In this document: positions 24,540 through 35,600 of the stretch, one piece after another
Numbering within the stretch: position 1 is the first letter of the stretch
Layout: every line of letters begins with the position of its first letter
Assembly: GCA_013298025.1 (NCBI GenBank)
Contig: JAAFJE010000002.1
Coordinates: 248,001-312,000, forward strand
Origin: Cytophagales bacterium
GTDB lineage: Bacteria; Bacteroidota; Bacteroidia; Cytophagales; Spirosomataceae
Reading direction: 5' to 3'
DNA length: 64,000 bases
Notes under the pieces: model-generated
The model's database searches: none
Told to the model about the DNA's origin: nothing
Seen by the model: only the letters and a program-made list of their open reading frames with translations
Position numbers and translations under genes: made by a program

Positions 24540-25988
24540 CTATAAGTTTTCTATTTCAAAAACCCAAGCAGGTTGATTAGCCAATTTCAGGCTTGTTTTA
24601 GCGGCGATTTTCACTTCGATAAAGTCGCCTTTTATTTGTGAACTCAGTAATTTTTCTTCTCCTAATACTTTCACTTTTACCTTTTTACCCGTTGTTTTCC
24701 AAGGCAACAATACGCTTACGGGCAACTGCGTATCTTGCTCCGTGGCAAGGTACGTCAAATAAGTTTTGGTGTCTTTTTGTGTAAAAGCCCATTTACCCTG
24801 ACGATACGGCGCTACAGGTTTTGTGCCATAAATCGAAGCCCCATTTACCTGCATCCAAGCCGCTATTTCGTCCATACGTTTGTAAGCCTCATCGTGCCAT
24901 TCGCCATCGGGGCCAGGAGCGACATTCAGCAATAAATTACCATTTTTTGCTACCACATCGACCAAGGTATGAATCAAGTTGCGTAAAGATTTGTACGTAT
25001 CATTTGGCACATACGACCAGCTTGTAGCCATAGTCATACAAGTTTCCCAAGGGATAGGCATATAATGGTCGGGAATCGACTGCTCGGGCGTAGCGTAGTT
25101 TTCAAATTCACCAGCCACCGTTCTATCCACTACCAGCAAGCCCGGTTGGTTTTTGCGACCCATCGCCGCAATACGAGCCATGTCTATATCTTGGTCGAAA
25201 GGAATGGTTTTTTGCCAGCTAATTGTGGTGTCGATAGACGCAAACGGACGCACCCAGCCCCCATCGAGCCAAAGAATATCCATTTTACCATATTGCGTCA
25301 TCAATTCTTCAATTTGGTTATAGGTAAAATCTTTGAACTCCTGCCATTTTTGCGGGTAGCGTTTAGGGTCATAATTCACATTTCTATCTTTAGGCGGAAA
25401 ATACGACCACCAGTACGCAGGCGTATGCCAGTCGGGTTTAGAGAAATATGCCCCAATCATAAAATCTTTTTGACGAAAAGCCTGAAATACCTCTTTTGCC
25501 ACATTGCTTTTAGGATTTTGGGCAAAAGGAGATTTGGCATCAGTAATTTTATAATCGGTATATTTCGAGTCGAACATACAAAAACCATCGTGGTGTTTAG
25601 TGGTAAATACCACGTATTTCATACCTGCTTTTTGAGCCGCAGCAGCCCATTTGTCGGGATTAAATTTGATAGGATTGAAGGTTGTTTGCAAGTTTTCATA
25701 CGCCTTTTTATAGGTAAACCAATCCGCAGCATAAGGCCCTTTACGCTCGCACCAGCCCTCATCTTCGGGGCATAGCGACCACGATTCAACGATACCCCAT
25801 TGGCTGTAAGTACCCCAGTGCATGAGTAGGCCAAATTTTATATCTTGCCATTGAGCCAACTTAGCTTTCACTTGGGGGTCGGCAGGAGGCAAGTATTTAT
25901 TGTGGTTTTGTTCCGAATGTTGTTGTGCTTGCGATTGTCCACCCATCAAACCAGCCAGCAAAGCAAGCAAGAGCACTTTCTTTTTCAT
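24540..25988 (-). CDS. Alpha-L-fucosidase, GH29
   Basis: 482 residues with a signal peptide (MKKKVLLLALLAGLMGGQSQAQ). The GH29 catalytic barrel shows FGLLMHWGTYS, YVVFTTKHHDGFCMFDSKYT and MDILWLDGGWVRP. The Asp in WLDGGW (D242) is the expected nucleophile, and LLLNVAPGPDGEW is also characteristic. A short beta-rich C-terminal domain follows. The enzyme removes alpha-linked fucose from glycans in the periplasm or at the surface. It is the last gene of the leftward susC-susD cluster, which points to a fucose-containing substrate for that locus. Confidence 0.95.
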   Translation of the reverse strand: MKKKVLLLALLAGLMGGQSQAQQHSEQNHNKYLPPADPQVKAKLAQWQDIKFGLLMHWGTYSQWGIVESWSLCPEDEGWCERKGPYAADWFTYKKAYENLQTTFNPIKFNPDKWAAAAQKAGMKYVVFTTKHHDGFCMFDSKYTDYKITDAKSPFAQNPKSNVAKEVFQAFRQKDFMIGAYFSKPDWHTPAYWWSYFPPKDRNVNYDPKRYPQKWQEFKDFTYNQIEELMTQYGKMDILWLDGGWVRPFASIDTTISWQKTIPFDQDIDMARIAAMGRKNQPGLLVVDRTVAGEFENYATPEQSIPDHYMPIPWETCMTMATSWSYVPNDTYKSLRNLIHTLVDVVAKNGNLLLNVAPGPDGEWHDEAYKRMDEIAAWMQVNGASIYGTKPVAPYRQGKWAFTQKDTKTYLTYLATEQDTQLPVSVLLPWKTTGKKVKVKVLGEEKLLSSQIKGDFIEVKIAAKTSLKLANQPAWVFEIENL

Positions 25989-26039
25989 TTGTTTTTAATT
26001 TTGAGTTATTTATTGAAAATTGGTTGTATATAAATCAAG

Positions 26040-26070
26040 AATCCTACCGATAAGTTTGAACGAAGGATTC
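26040..26070 (-). terminator. Hairpin between haloperoxidase-like and fucosidase genes
   Basis: gaatcct (26040-26046) and aggattc (26064-26070) form a short stem past the stop of the haloperoxidase-like gene. It may attenuate transcription into the fucosidase gene. Confidence 0.35.
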
Positions 26071-26104
26071 CTTTACTATTTTACTATCTTTCAACAAGCC
26101 CTAT

Positions 26105-27451
26105 CTAGTCACGATAAAAAGGTTTAATCTTGAGTACTTGCAATCGACCCAGAATAAAGTTTCCTATTTGTTTTCCTTGCATTTGACCATTTTCAATGGC
26201 ATCTCGGTAGTGGATTCCTCCATAAAGCCTCGAAATAGCCGCCTCGTTGGCCGCTTGCCGAAACGAAGTAAAGCTACGAGGTTGTAAATCAAAATAAATC
26301 TCAGAATCGTCTGTATAAGCCAGATTATCCCCTAAGAAATAGGTAAGGATTTCGGCCGATGCCGTAGATATTACGCTATGACCACTGGTGTATTCGGGGA
26401 AAGGAGGCGTTTGTAACAAAGGTTGCCAACGAACGTCAAAAATACGGTTGATAGCCGTTTCGGGGCGAATGCGATTGCTACGATATTTTTCATCCCAACA
26501 ACTAATAAATGCGTCCATCAAAGTAGTAGCTACCAAAGAATGTAACATAATAGATTGCTCAAAAGGTAGCTTTGCTTTGTTGGCAGCAATACTCGTAATA
26601 TTCATCCAATGTCCTCCTGGACTAATTTTTTTAAATCCAATAGCCATGTGTCCTGCGGTATTGACAGCAAAAGGATTACAATCCCAGAAAGCTGCAATCA
26701 CTCTTTGTTCTTGACTTAGATTTTTCCCAACCGTAAATACCTCTTTGGTCAGTTGATAATAACTACTAGAGGTATCAAGCGAATAGGGAACTGGTGGCGA
26801 TGGTTTAAATTGGGCAGCACTATCAATAATCATTGGTCTGATGGTACGCCAATTGGGTTCAACGGCTTCCATGTAGGCTGGTGGAGTAGGATACCAATAG
26901 CCCTCTCCTTTGATTGGACGATAACGCCTCAAAGTACTCAATTTGAGGTAGCCATCCGTTTTAGCCCATGCTACAACTTGTTGAGCTACGCCTTTAGCCA
27001 TATCTATTGACCCTTGTATCACCTCTGCCGTATAGCCATCTTTTTCCCATTGAACGAGCATTTTTTGTTGGTCTGCTTCCAATTGAAACCCAGAAGGAAG
27101 CAATAATTTACCTGTTTCTACAATGCTGTAAAGGGCGGCAAGTTGAACATTGGCATTTTGGACTGAAGGTAATGCTATATTAGGAAAACCTTTGATATAT
27201 GCTTTCGGATGTACAATCGCTTTATTAGCATTTGCTACTATGACGTGGGCACTAAGCAAGCTGTAGGTATAAAACCGACTAGCCGCAGGTGGGTTTACTA
27301 CATCGTGTAGCATCACCATGCTTAATGAAAAAATAGCGGGTTGAATATACAACTCAGGAGTAACCTTGGGCTTACTCGCCCAAGCATTTAGGGAAATCAA
27401 ATAAGTAAATAAAAGCGATAAGATACTTTTGTACGATTGCTGTGACATCAT
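26105..27451 (-). CDS. Vanadium-dependent haloperoxidase / PAP2-like protein, exported
   Basis: 448 residues with a signal peptide ending near NAWA. Three vanadate/phosphate-site motifs are visible: KYRSNRIRPETA (about residues 320-331), EYTSGHSV (about 352-359, the P/T-SGH block) and SRLYGGIHYRDA (about 405-416, SRx5H). Family members are vanadium haloperoxidases or acid phosphatases sharing this fold; which activity applies cannot be told from sequence. Its start overlaps the stop of the VCBS/UnbV gene by 4 bp (ATGA), so the two are translationally coupled. This pairing recurs near SusC/SusD genes in Bacteroidota. Confidence 0.88.
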   Translation of the reverse strand: MMSQQSYKSILSLLFTYLISLNAWASKPKVTPELYIQPAIFSLSMVMLHDVVNPPAASRFYTYSLLSAHVIVANANKAIVHPKAYIKGFPNIALPSVQNANVQLAALYSIVETGKLLLPSGFQLEADQQKMLVQWEKDGYTAEVIQGSIDMAKGVAQQVVAWAKTDGYLKLSTLRRYRPIKGEGYWYPTPPAYMEAVEPNWRTIRPMIIDSAAQFKPSPPVPYSLDTSSSYYQLTKEVFTVGKNLSQEQRVIAAFWDCNPFAVNTAGHMAIGFKKISPGGHWMNITSIAANKAKLPFEQSIMLHSLVATTLMDAFISCWDEKYRSNRIRPETAINRIFDVRWQPLLQTPPFPEYTSGHSVISTASAEILTYFLGDNLAYTDDSEIYFDLQPRSFTSFRQAANEAAISRLYGGIHYRDAIENGQMQGKQIGNFILGRLQVLKIKPFYRD

Positions 27452-30400
27452 TCTTTGTAAAATTGAAGTGCTTGATTGAATGAACCAATAACAAGGTAAT
27501 TTATTCCTTTAATAGACAGTTCTATACATGATTTTACATCTCCTTGTACATATAAACCTGCGGTAGTTTGTGGCACATATTCAAATTGCCCTTGCCCATT
27601 TCCTTTCAGCAGGCACCCATAATTGGCATCCATGCTTCCCAGTTTGAGCCGATTATCGGTTTTATTTCCTAATAATAGCACATCCTGCTTACCGTCTTTA
27701 TCAAAATCTTTGACAAGAATTTGCGTTACAGGAGCAAATTGTGCTTGAAGTGGTAGTGAAGCTTGCTCAAAATACCAATGAGTAACATCTGTTTTTTTAC
27801 TCAAATAACATACCGTTTTTAGCTCATTTAGCGTCAATTTAGTAGCTTTGGTAAGCTCTTGAGGAGTGAAAATTTCGTTTATTGTAGCATCTGCATAGCC
27901 CTGATAAGAAGAAAATTTTCTTCGCATAGGAAAAATTTGATCATTCAGTTCATCCCGACTTACATAAGGATATGATTTACCTTGCACGTAGAAATTAAAG
28001 AATGGATCTATAGATCCGTTATCATCAAAATCGGCATAATACAACTCGGCTGGCTGCGATTTACTTACTTTAATGACGGCATTTTCTCCGTAATTTCCTG
28101 CTACAATATCTTTGACTCCATCACCGTTCAAATCGGCAAGAGACAACGATAGCCACAGACCTTGAGCTGCGTGAGGGAAAAACAACTCACTTTTATCAGT
28201 AAATCCTACTGGAGTATTTACAAATACCTTGATAGGCATATATTCTCCGCATACAATCAAATCAGGTCGTCCATCAGTATTGATGTCGTGCCAAATAGCA
28301 TCAGTCAGCATTCCAAGGTTAGAAAAAGGAGTAACTTGAACGGTGAAGCCTCCTTTACCATCATTTACCAGTAAATAAGAGGTTGGTGCTATGGGATATT
28401 TCCCAGGAATTACCCTTCCTCCTATCAGCAAATCAATATCTCCATCTTGGTCAAAATCGGCAGGTCTAATAAAAGCTTTGCTACTACCACTTACATCAGG
28501 GAGTATTTGCTTATAAAAACCACCCTTTCCATTGTTGAGATAAAGTTCATCTTGAAGAGACAAGGTATTCGCTTCAAAAAGAGAATAGCCTCCTTTGGCT
28601 ACATATAAATCAGGAAAGCCATCGCCATTGGCATCAAAAAAAGCTGCCGCCGACACCGCAGATACCTCTTCGTCACCAATAGCTAAACCAGTAATGGGGG
28701 TAAAACGCCCCTCTTTTTGCTGCACTAGAATTTGTCCGTGCTGAGTTTTATTTCCACTGATAAATACATCCTCTAAACCATCTTTATTGACATCTGCTTT
28801 GGCCAAAACTGGGCCCACAGATGAATACATAAAAAGCATAAGAGGTTGTCTTTTAAAATCGTTCTCTACATAAGCTTCATGACGGTACGGCACAACTGCA
28901 GCAGTTTTAGTAAAAACTTCGTCTGTTGTAGATAAAAAAAGCTCAGACTTTATGCTATTTTTCTTCACGACTACCAACTGATTGGCAGGTACATTCCGTA
29001 ACCATTGTTCGGTACGGTCTGGCCAAACAATTTTTATAGAATCAACGTGTGTATAATTGCCTAACCCAAAATGAAGCCTTGTAGGCTCGCAAGAAAGATA
29101 CCCTCTGTAGGGGTTTACTTCTTGGTATTGCTGTGAGCCTTTGGTATAAACATATACCTTACTTCCGATAATTGTTTGCGTAGTAGCAGGATTGATAAGA
29201 CGCAACTGCAAATAGTGATTTGTTGCTGTTTCCGTTTGAAAATTCTGATAAATAGAAGCTTCATCATTGATATTGTTAATGACCAATTCGAGGTCTCCAT
29301 CATTATCGAGGTCGGCATAGGCAGCACCACTTGCTACACTGGCATCATCAAGTCCCCAAGCTACTTGCTGGTTTGAAAACGTTAGGTCGCCTTTGTTTTT
29401 AAAGATATAATTGGCCAATTTGGTTGCTGGCATGGCTCGTACCAAGTCCATTAAAAGCATTGGTTCTCTATCCATTGCTTTTCTAATTTTGTAGTCGCCC
29501 CAGTAGCGTAAAAAATCTTTATTGGTATAATCTCTCAAATAGCCATTACTGATAAAAATATCTTTGAGTCCATCATTATCAAAATCCGTAATCAACGGAC
29601 ACCAACTCCAATCGGTACTTGCCACACCTGCCAATCGTGCTATTTCACTAAAAATAGGAACACCGTTTTTATCAATTCCTTGGTTCAGTTGGAGCATATT
29701 GTGCATGTATTGCTTTTGTAAGCCTTGTTGCTGCATCAGTTCAAACGACTCATAATTTTCTTGCAATTGCAACAATTTTTGGCGGCGATTATCTTCAGGC
29801 AACATATCAAGCGAAAGAATATCGGGCAAGGCATCATTATTAAAATCGGCAATATCAACTCCCATTGAAAACTGGGCAAGGTGTTGAAAAGAGCGATGGG
29901 TTTGTTCGAGAAAAGAGCCATTTCCTTTATTGAGGTACAGGTAATCCGGCTCGTTGTAGTCGTTGGTTACGTATATATCGGGAAGTCCGTCGAGATTCAC
30001 ATCAGCAATAGCTACACCCAAGCCAAAGGTAAGTGGATATTGGTGAATCCCTGCTTTGACAGAAACATCATCAAAATGTCCATTTTTATTTTCAAATAGG
30101 CGATTTCCAGCTAGAGAGTCTGCTTCGGTTCGGAGCTTGGCCAATGCCATATTATCATATTTTTTTACATTATGATTGAGCAGGAACATATCTAAATCAC
30201 CGTCTAAATCATAATCTAAAAAGGCTGCTTGCGTACTATAACATGGGCTGTCAAGTCCAAAATCCTTGGCTTTTTCTACAAATTTCACAGTGCCATCTTT
30301 TTGTTTTCCAAGGTTGATAAACAATTGATTACGCCTATTTTCGACATCTACTTTACCAGAATAGCAGATATAAATATCTAAAAAGCCATCCCCATTCACG

Positions 30401-30774
30401 TCGGCAAAAGTCACACCTGTTTTCCAAGCATTTTTTCTTCCCTCTAAACTTGGATGAGCGGTTTTGGTAATATCTTTAAACTGTAATTTTCCAAGGTTGA
30501 GGTACAGTTTATTCGAATTCATATTTGCTGTAAAAAAAATATCCTCTAAACCATCGTTGTTGAGGTCGCCAATTGCCACACCTCCGCCATTAAAGAAATA
30601 TTCATAGGCCATTACGTTCAGGTCTTCTGTTTCATCAATTATATTTTGAAAATGAATGCCTGTAGTTTTTGCCGGAAGTTTCTTAAACAGGGGCTGTTGG
30701 GCCTGAAGCTGTAAGGATTGTACCCCTAGAAGAAATAGTAACAGAAGCGTTTTGAATGCAAGATTACGAATCAT
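27448..30774 (-). CDS. VCBS/FG-GAP repeat protein with ASPIC/UnbV domain
   Basis: 1108 residues with a signal peptide (MIRNLAFKTLLLLFLLG...LQAQ). There are many Ca-binding-type FG-GAP/VCBS repeats with the DxNxDGxxD pattern (for example IGDLNNDGLEDIFF, FADVNGDGFLDIY, LDYDLDGDLDMF), predicting a beta-propeller. An ASPIC/UnbV segment lies near residues 535-600 (GYLSCEPTRLHFGLG, VDSIKIVWPD), after which VCBS repeats continue. The protein is extracytoplasmic and its function is unknown. It sits between susD and the haloperoxidase-like gene and overlaps the latter by 4 bp, so it is part of the same transcription unit. Confidence 0.92.
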   Translation of the reverse strand: MIRNLAFKTLLLLFLLGVQSLQLQAQQPLFKKLPAKTTGIHFQNIIDETEDLNVMAYEYFFNGGGVAIGDLNNDGLEDIFFTANMNSNKLYLNLGKLQFKDITKTAHPSLEGRKNAWKTGVTFADVNGDGFLDIYICYSGKVDVENRRNQLFINLGKQKDGTVKFVEKAKDFGLDSPCYSTQAAFLDYDLDGDLDMFLLNHNVKKYDNMALAKLRTEADSLAGNRLFENKNGHFDDVSVKAGIHQYPLTFGLGVAIADVNLDGLPDIYVTNDYNEPDYLYLNKGNGSFLEQTHRSFQHLAQFSMGVDIADFNNDALPDILSLDMLPEDNRRQKLLQLQENYESFELMQQQGLQKQYMHNMLQLNQGIDKNGVPIFSEIARLAGVASTDWSWCPLITDFDNDGLKDIFISNGYLRDYTNKDFLRYWGDYKIRKAMDREPMLLMDLVRAMPATKLANYIFKNKGDLTFSNQQVAWGLDDASVASGAAYADLDNDGDLELVINNINDEASIYQNFQTETATNHYLQLRLINPATTQTIIGSKVYVYTKGSQQYQEVNPYRGYLSCEPTRLHFGLGNYTHVDSIKIVWPDRTEQWLRNVPANQLVVVKKNSIKSELFLSTTDEVFTKTAAVVPYRHEAYVENDFKRQPLMLFMYSSVGPVLAKADVNKDGLEDVFISGNKTQHGQILVQQKEGRFTPITGLAIGDEEVSAVSAAAFFDANGDGFPDLYVAKGGYSLFEANTLSLQDELYLNNGKGGFYKQILPDVSGSSKAFIRPADFDQDGDIDLLIGGRVIPGKYPIAPTSYLLVNDGKGGFTVQVTPFSNLGMLTDAIWHDINTDGRPDLIVCGEYMPIKVFVNTPVGFTDKSELFFPHAAQGLWLSLSLADLNGDGVKDIVAGNYGENAVIKVSKSQPAELYYADFDDNGSIDPFFNFYVQGKSYPYVSRDELNDQIFPMRRKFSSYQGYADATINEIFTPQELTKATKLTLNELKTVCYLSKKTDVTHWYFEQASLPLQAQFAPVTQILVKDFDKDGKQDVLLLGNKTDNRLKLGSMDANYGCLLKGNGQGQFEYVPQTTAGLYVQGDVKSCIELSIKGINYLVIGSFNQALQFYKE

Positions 30775-30964
30775 CTGAATCCTGAGTAAATTAGTGAGCT
30801 ATGAGCGATTATAGATTACCTTTATCACCCTTGATAAATATAGCTAATTTTATTGGAGTAAATGAAAGAAAAATAAAGAATTGATAGGATTATATTGGTG
30901 CAATACACATATAAAGCACTAATATTGAAAACTTTACACCCAAAAAGCCAGCATTATATTAGTA

Positions 30965-30994
30965 AAGAGAGCAAGGGCAAAGCCTTACTCTCTT
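30965..30994 (-). terminator. Hairpin after susD-like gene
   Basis: aagagagcaagg (30965-30976) and ccttactctctt (30983-30994) pair with one mismatch directly after the SusD stop. It probably limits readthrough into the VCBS gene. The rest of the 234-bp gap is AT-rich. Confidence 0.55.
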
Positions 30995-31008
30995 GTATTT
31001 TATGATTT

Positions 31009-32619
31009 TTACTTATCCCACCAAGTACGAGAAGTAAAGGTATTACCAGCAGAAAGACGACTAACCGCTAAATTCATGTTGGTAGGGTTGGTGGAAGCTT
31101 CAGAAGCTTTGTAAGGAATACGTCTTGGAATAGTTCCACCTGTAAAGTTATTAGCAAAGGTTACTGGCGTGAGTTGAGGATAACTCGAACGTTTCCAGTT
31201 AATCCAAGCTTCAATAAAGTTGAATGTAATAGAATGCGTTACCCAAATTTGCTCATTGATTTGTTTCAATGAAGCCGTTGTTGAGCTTGTATTCAAGGGA
31301 TTAGCTGTAAGATAAGCAGGCAGTGCAGCAATGGCTGTTTTAATGGCAGCATCAGAAGCAGCCGCAGCGTTAAACTGAGCCAACGAAGCAATAGAAGCCG
31401 TTAGACCATTAGCATAGTGCTCGGCAGCAGAAGTACTACCTACACTCCACCCTCTTACTTTAGCCTCGGCTAACAACAATTCGGTTTCAGCGTAAGTCAT
31501 GATAAAGTTTACGCCACTACGGTCAAGATAAATAGAAGTTCTTGGACGAGAGTATTTCCCTACACCAGCTATATCTGTTCCTGTACCAGAAGCCCCAGGA
31601 TATTGTGGATGCTTGCTAATGTCAGTAGGACCACCGTTAAGATCGTATCCATTTGGTAAACCTATTTGAACAGCAGCCGTATTATCGCCAGCTAAATCTT
31701 GGTTCGAGTTATTGGCATAACCAGCTTGAGAAACCTCGGCAATAGCCGAAATACGAGGGTCGGCAGTGGCTTTTAGGTAATCAATAAAAGTTTTACTCCA
31801 ACGCACCTCACGGTAATCGTCAGCTACACGAAGTGCTCCTGTAGTATTGTTTCCATTGCCGGTGCTATTATCTGTTTTCACTACAGCATTATCGGCAATA
31901 GAAGTCATCAAACCTCCAGCGTAAGCTTTTTCAGCCCAAGTTTTGGCTGTAGCCTCATCAACTTTAGTCATGTGCATAGCCAAACGAAGCATCAAAGAAT
32001 AACCAAATTTTTTCCATTTAGCTACATCTCCACCAAACATCAAATCGGCAGTAGGGCCAGCCTTATTAACATCTAAGTTCTTGAGTGCCGTTTCCAATTC
32101 TGTCAACATTCCTGTATAGATAGCCTGTTGGGTATCATATTTTGGTAACGTAATCGCCGATTTCGCTTGAAGTGCTTCCGAATAAGGTACATCACCGTAG
32201 TTATCGGTCAAGCGAGCGATATTGATTACTTTCATAATCGTACCTACGTTATAAAGATTGGTATAAGCCGCATTACCAGCCGTAAGATTTTGCATCTCTG
32301 TTACCAAGGAAGCAGAGCGATAATTTTCACCCCAAAGACGACCCTGATAATCGATAAAGCTACCCGAAGCTACATATTTATCGCCATTTCCGTAGTAAGA
32401 AAACGTTGAAGCCAATGACTGCACCCACATACTTTGGAACAACAACTGCGAATATCCCGTATTACCATAGTCGTATTGCGACTGAGCCAACAGATAATTA
32501 GGATTAAATACTTGAGCACTGGTTTGGTTGGGGTCGGTATTGATTTTTTCAAATTCAGAGGTACACCCTGCTGGTAAAAGCAATCCCGTCAATCCGAGGT
32601 ATATCAATATTTTTTTCAT
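31009..32619 (-). CDS. SusD/RagB-like outer-membrane lipoprotein
   Basis: 536 residues of the SusD-like family. The signal peptide ends in a lipobox (LLLPAGC), followed by the family start TSEFEKINTDPNQTSAQ. A long helical TPR-like region follows, with ETELLLAEAKVRGWSVG in the conserved position and WINWKRSSYPQLTP near the end. The protein caps its SusC partner at the cell surface and binds the imported glycan or peptide. It starts 19 bp after the stop of the SusC-like gene, which makes the pair an operon. Confidence 0.96.
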   Translation of the reverse strand: MKKILIYLGLTGLLLPAGCTSEFEKINTDPNQTSAQVFNPNYLLAQSQYDYGNTGYSQLLFQSMWVQSLASTFSYYGNGDKYVASGSFIDYQGRLWGENYRSASLVTEMQNLTAGNAAYTNLYNVGTIMKVINIARLTDNYGDVPYSEALQAKSAITLPKYDTQQAIYTGMLTELETALKNLDVNKAGPTADLMFGGDVAKWKKFGYSLMLRLAMHMTKVDEATAKTWAEKAYAGGLMTSIADNAVVKTDNSTGNGNNTTGALRVADDYREVRWSKTFIDYLKATADPRISAIAEVSQAGYANNSNQDLAGDNTAAVQIGLPNGYDLNGGPTDISKHPQYPGASGTGTDIAGVGKYSRPRTSIYLDRSGVNFIMTYAETELLLAEAKVRGWSVGSTSAAEHYANGLTASIASLAQFNAAAASDAAIKTAIAALPAYLTANPLNTSSTTASLKQINEQIWVTHSITFNFIEAWINWKRSSYPQLTPVTFANNFTGGTIPRRIPYKASEASTNPTNMNLAVSRLSAGNTFTSRTWWDK

Positions 32620-32638
32620 CTTATTTCAAAATTTTAGA

Positions 32639-35600
32639 TTAGAATTTAATGTTTAGGTTAAATCCATACGTTCTTGTAGCTGGTAAGCTATTGCCTTCAA
32701 TACCTGCATAATTGATAAGAGAAGAGAAGCCAGCTTCTGGGTCGATGTTATCTGTATGTTTCATCAAAGTCAACAAGTTACGTGCTACTAAAGAAACGTT
32801 TACAGATTGGAAAGGAATAATACCTAACTGCTTTTTGGTAAATGTATAACCAAAAGTAACTTGACGTAACTTGATAAAGCTTCCATCTAATACGTTCAAA
32901 GCCGATATTCTTCTTGCCAATGTTTGGTAATATGTTTGGGCAGGCACACTCACGGTATTGACATCACCGCTAGATGTTACCCCAACAGCTACAACTCCTG
33001 ATTCACGACCTGTCAAAGTCATTTGGTTTAAGCCTCTGAAAATAGTATAGTAGTTGGTCGCAGATAATACTTTATTCCCAAATTTGTAATCAATCAAGAA
33101 GGCAAAATTGAAACCTTTGTAGGTAAATTCGTTGTTGAAACCACCATAAACCTTTGGTAATACAGAACCCATTGGCGTTCTCGAAGCTGCTTGTACTGGA
33201 ATACCAGAAGCATCTACTACAATATTTCCTTTAGCATCCCTTACGTAGTCATAAGCCATGATTTGTGGACCAGCCATACCTTTTACTAAAGCAGTATTGG
33301 CATTCAAAGGACGATACGTTCCAAGTGAAAGTTGTTCTGTTTCAGAGCTTGTACCTTGTATATCAACAATTTTATTAGAAATCTGCGTCAAGTTTAATGA
33401 CGTTCTCCAAACAAAATTAGGTGTTTGAATTGGCGTACCGCTCAACATCATTTCAATACCAGAGTTTTGCGTTGAACCCGTTCCGATGTATTGTCCTGTA
33501 TAACCTGTAGCATCAGACAACGAACCATTAATGATTTCATTCTTCGTTTTACGGTTGAAATAAGCAAGGTCAAGTCCTAATCTGTTTTGGAAAAACTTTA
33601 ATTCAGTACCAAACTCTAGCTCAGTCAATGTGTAAGGCTTCAAGAATAAGTTAGGTAAAGTCGAGCTAAATGAACCCGTTGTAGTACCTTGAATAGCCGA
33701 ACCCACACTGTAGTATTGCGAAGTACTATAAGGGTTTGATGGCTCTCCACTCACTACGGCGTAAGAAGCTCTAAGCTTACCATAACTTAACGGATTCCAG
33801 TTTACTACATCTGTGATGTCAGAACTCAACGATACTGATGGCGTAAAGATTCCTTGATTACCTACAGGTAAAGTCGAGAACGCATCATAACGACCTGTAG
33901 TTGACAATGTTAAGATTTTCTTATATGCCAAATCAAATGAGTAGTAAGCAGAGTGTGTTTCTTTTTCAGAATAACTGTAAGATCTGTTATATGAAAGTAC
34001 GTTATTAGGGCTGTAGAAGAACGGAATCACAAATGGACCTCCTCCGATAGCCATACGGTCATATTTATTCTTTCTAATGGCTGCACCAATCATGGCATCA
34101 AAACTCAAATCTTTGGTGATGTCTTTAGAAGCAGACAAGAAAGCATCGGCATTTAACTCAGATGTTGTAGCCTTAGACAATTCATCAAAACCACCTCTAA
34201 AGTTATAAGCTGTACCTGTTGGTGTAATTTTGTTTACACCATCATTCATATAATCATAGCCCAAACGTACCTGTCCGTTCAACCATTTTGTGAAGTCATA
34301 TTTTGCTGATAAAGCTGAAATCAAACGCTTTCTTGAAACATCATTGTTGTAACGATTTACTACAAACCAAGGGTTTGTTACGTAAATATCATCGTTATAT
34401 TGAATCTCATTTCCATAAGTAGAGCTTGCATCATAACCTGGTTGTAAAGCCACTTGATTCACACTTGTTGCCAAATATTGAATATTGTTGGCGTTCAAAG
34501 GACCATCACTTAACTGAGGTTTATTATCAGCCAATTCATCAATATAATTGACCATCACATTTACAGTTAATTTGTTCATTTTTTGAGAACCTGTAAAATT
34601 GATTGTCTTACGGTCTAAACCACTATTTCTCAAGATTGACTGGTTGCTCAAATTGGCAAGCGACAAACGGAAAGAGCTTTGGTCGTTACCTCCTGCCAAT
34701 GAAACAGAGTTTGTAATAGAAGTACCCGTTCTATAAAACTGCTGAATATTGTCTTTCACAGCCGAGTAAGGGTAGCTTTTGCCATCAAATTGAATCGTAG
34801 AAGCTCCATCAAGTTTCTCACCCCAACTAAGCATACCACTGTTTAAGGCACTGGTTACAGAAGTTGGACGTTTACCATTGATTCCTTGACCATATACATA
34901 TTGATAATTCGTATTGTTTACAGCTTGGTCGGCTACAACGTTGAGATTATAATCAACAGAGATTTTACCTTTCTTACCCGACTTTGTTGTAATTTGAATT
35001 ACCCCATTAGCAGCTCTTGCACCATACAAGGCAGAAGCAGAAGCCCCTTTCAAAACCGTCATGTCTTCAATATCATCAGGGTTGATGTTTGAGATACCAT
35101 CACCTTGGTCAGCACCACCCCATTCACCAGCACTTCCTCTTTGGGTATTATCCATCGGAACACCGTTGATAACAATCAAGGGTGATGACGCTGTAAAACT
35201 GGCCATACCTCTCAAGAGAATCCTTGCCGAAGAGCCAGGACCACCGCTTGTGCCAGAAATATTCAGACCCGCAACACGGCCAGCCAATGAATACGCCACG
35301 TTGGTTTCTCGTGCTTGCGTCATGAGGCTTCCATCTACCTTTGTCACAGCATAACCAATTTTTCTCGCTTCTTTTGAAACCCCTAATGCCGTCACAACCA
35401 CCTCATCAAGTGTTTGGTCGCTGGTTTCCAACGATACATTAATCGTTGATTGGTCGCCTACGGTGATTTCTTTGGTTTCAAAACCCAACGAACGAAATAC
35501 CAATACCGCTCCTTTGGCTACATTGATGCTGTAGTTACCAGCGGCATCGGTGGTAGTACCTTTAGTAGTACCTTTTACAAGGATATTTACCCCTACTAAA

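Noticed and set aside
25065-25775. 236-residue plus-strand frame opposite the fucosidase gene
   Set aside because: Lies entirely within the strongly supported GH29 gene on the other strand and has no family character.
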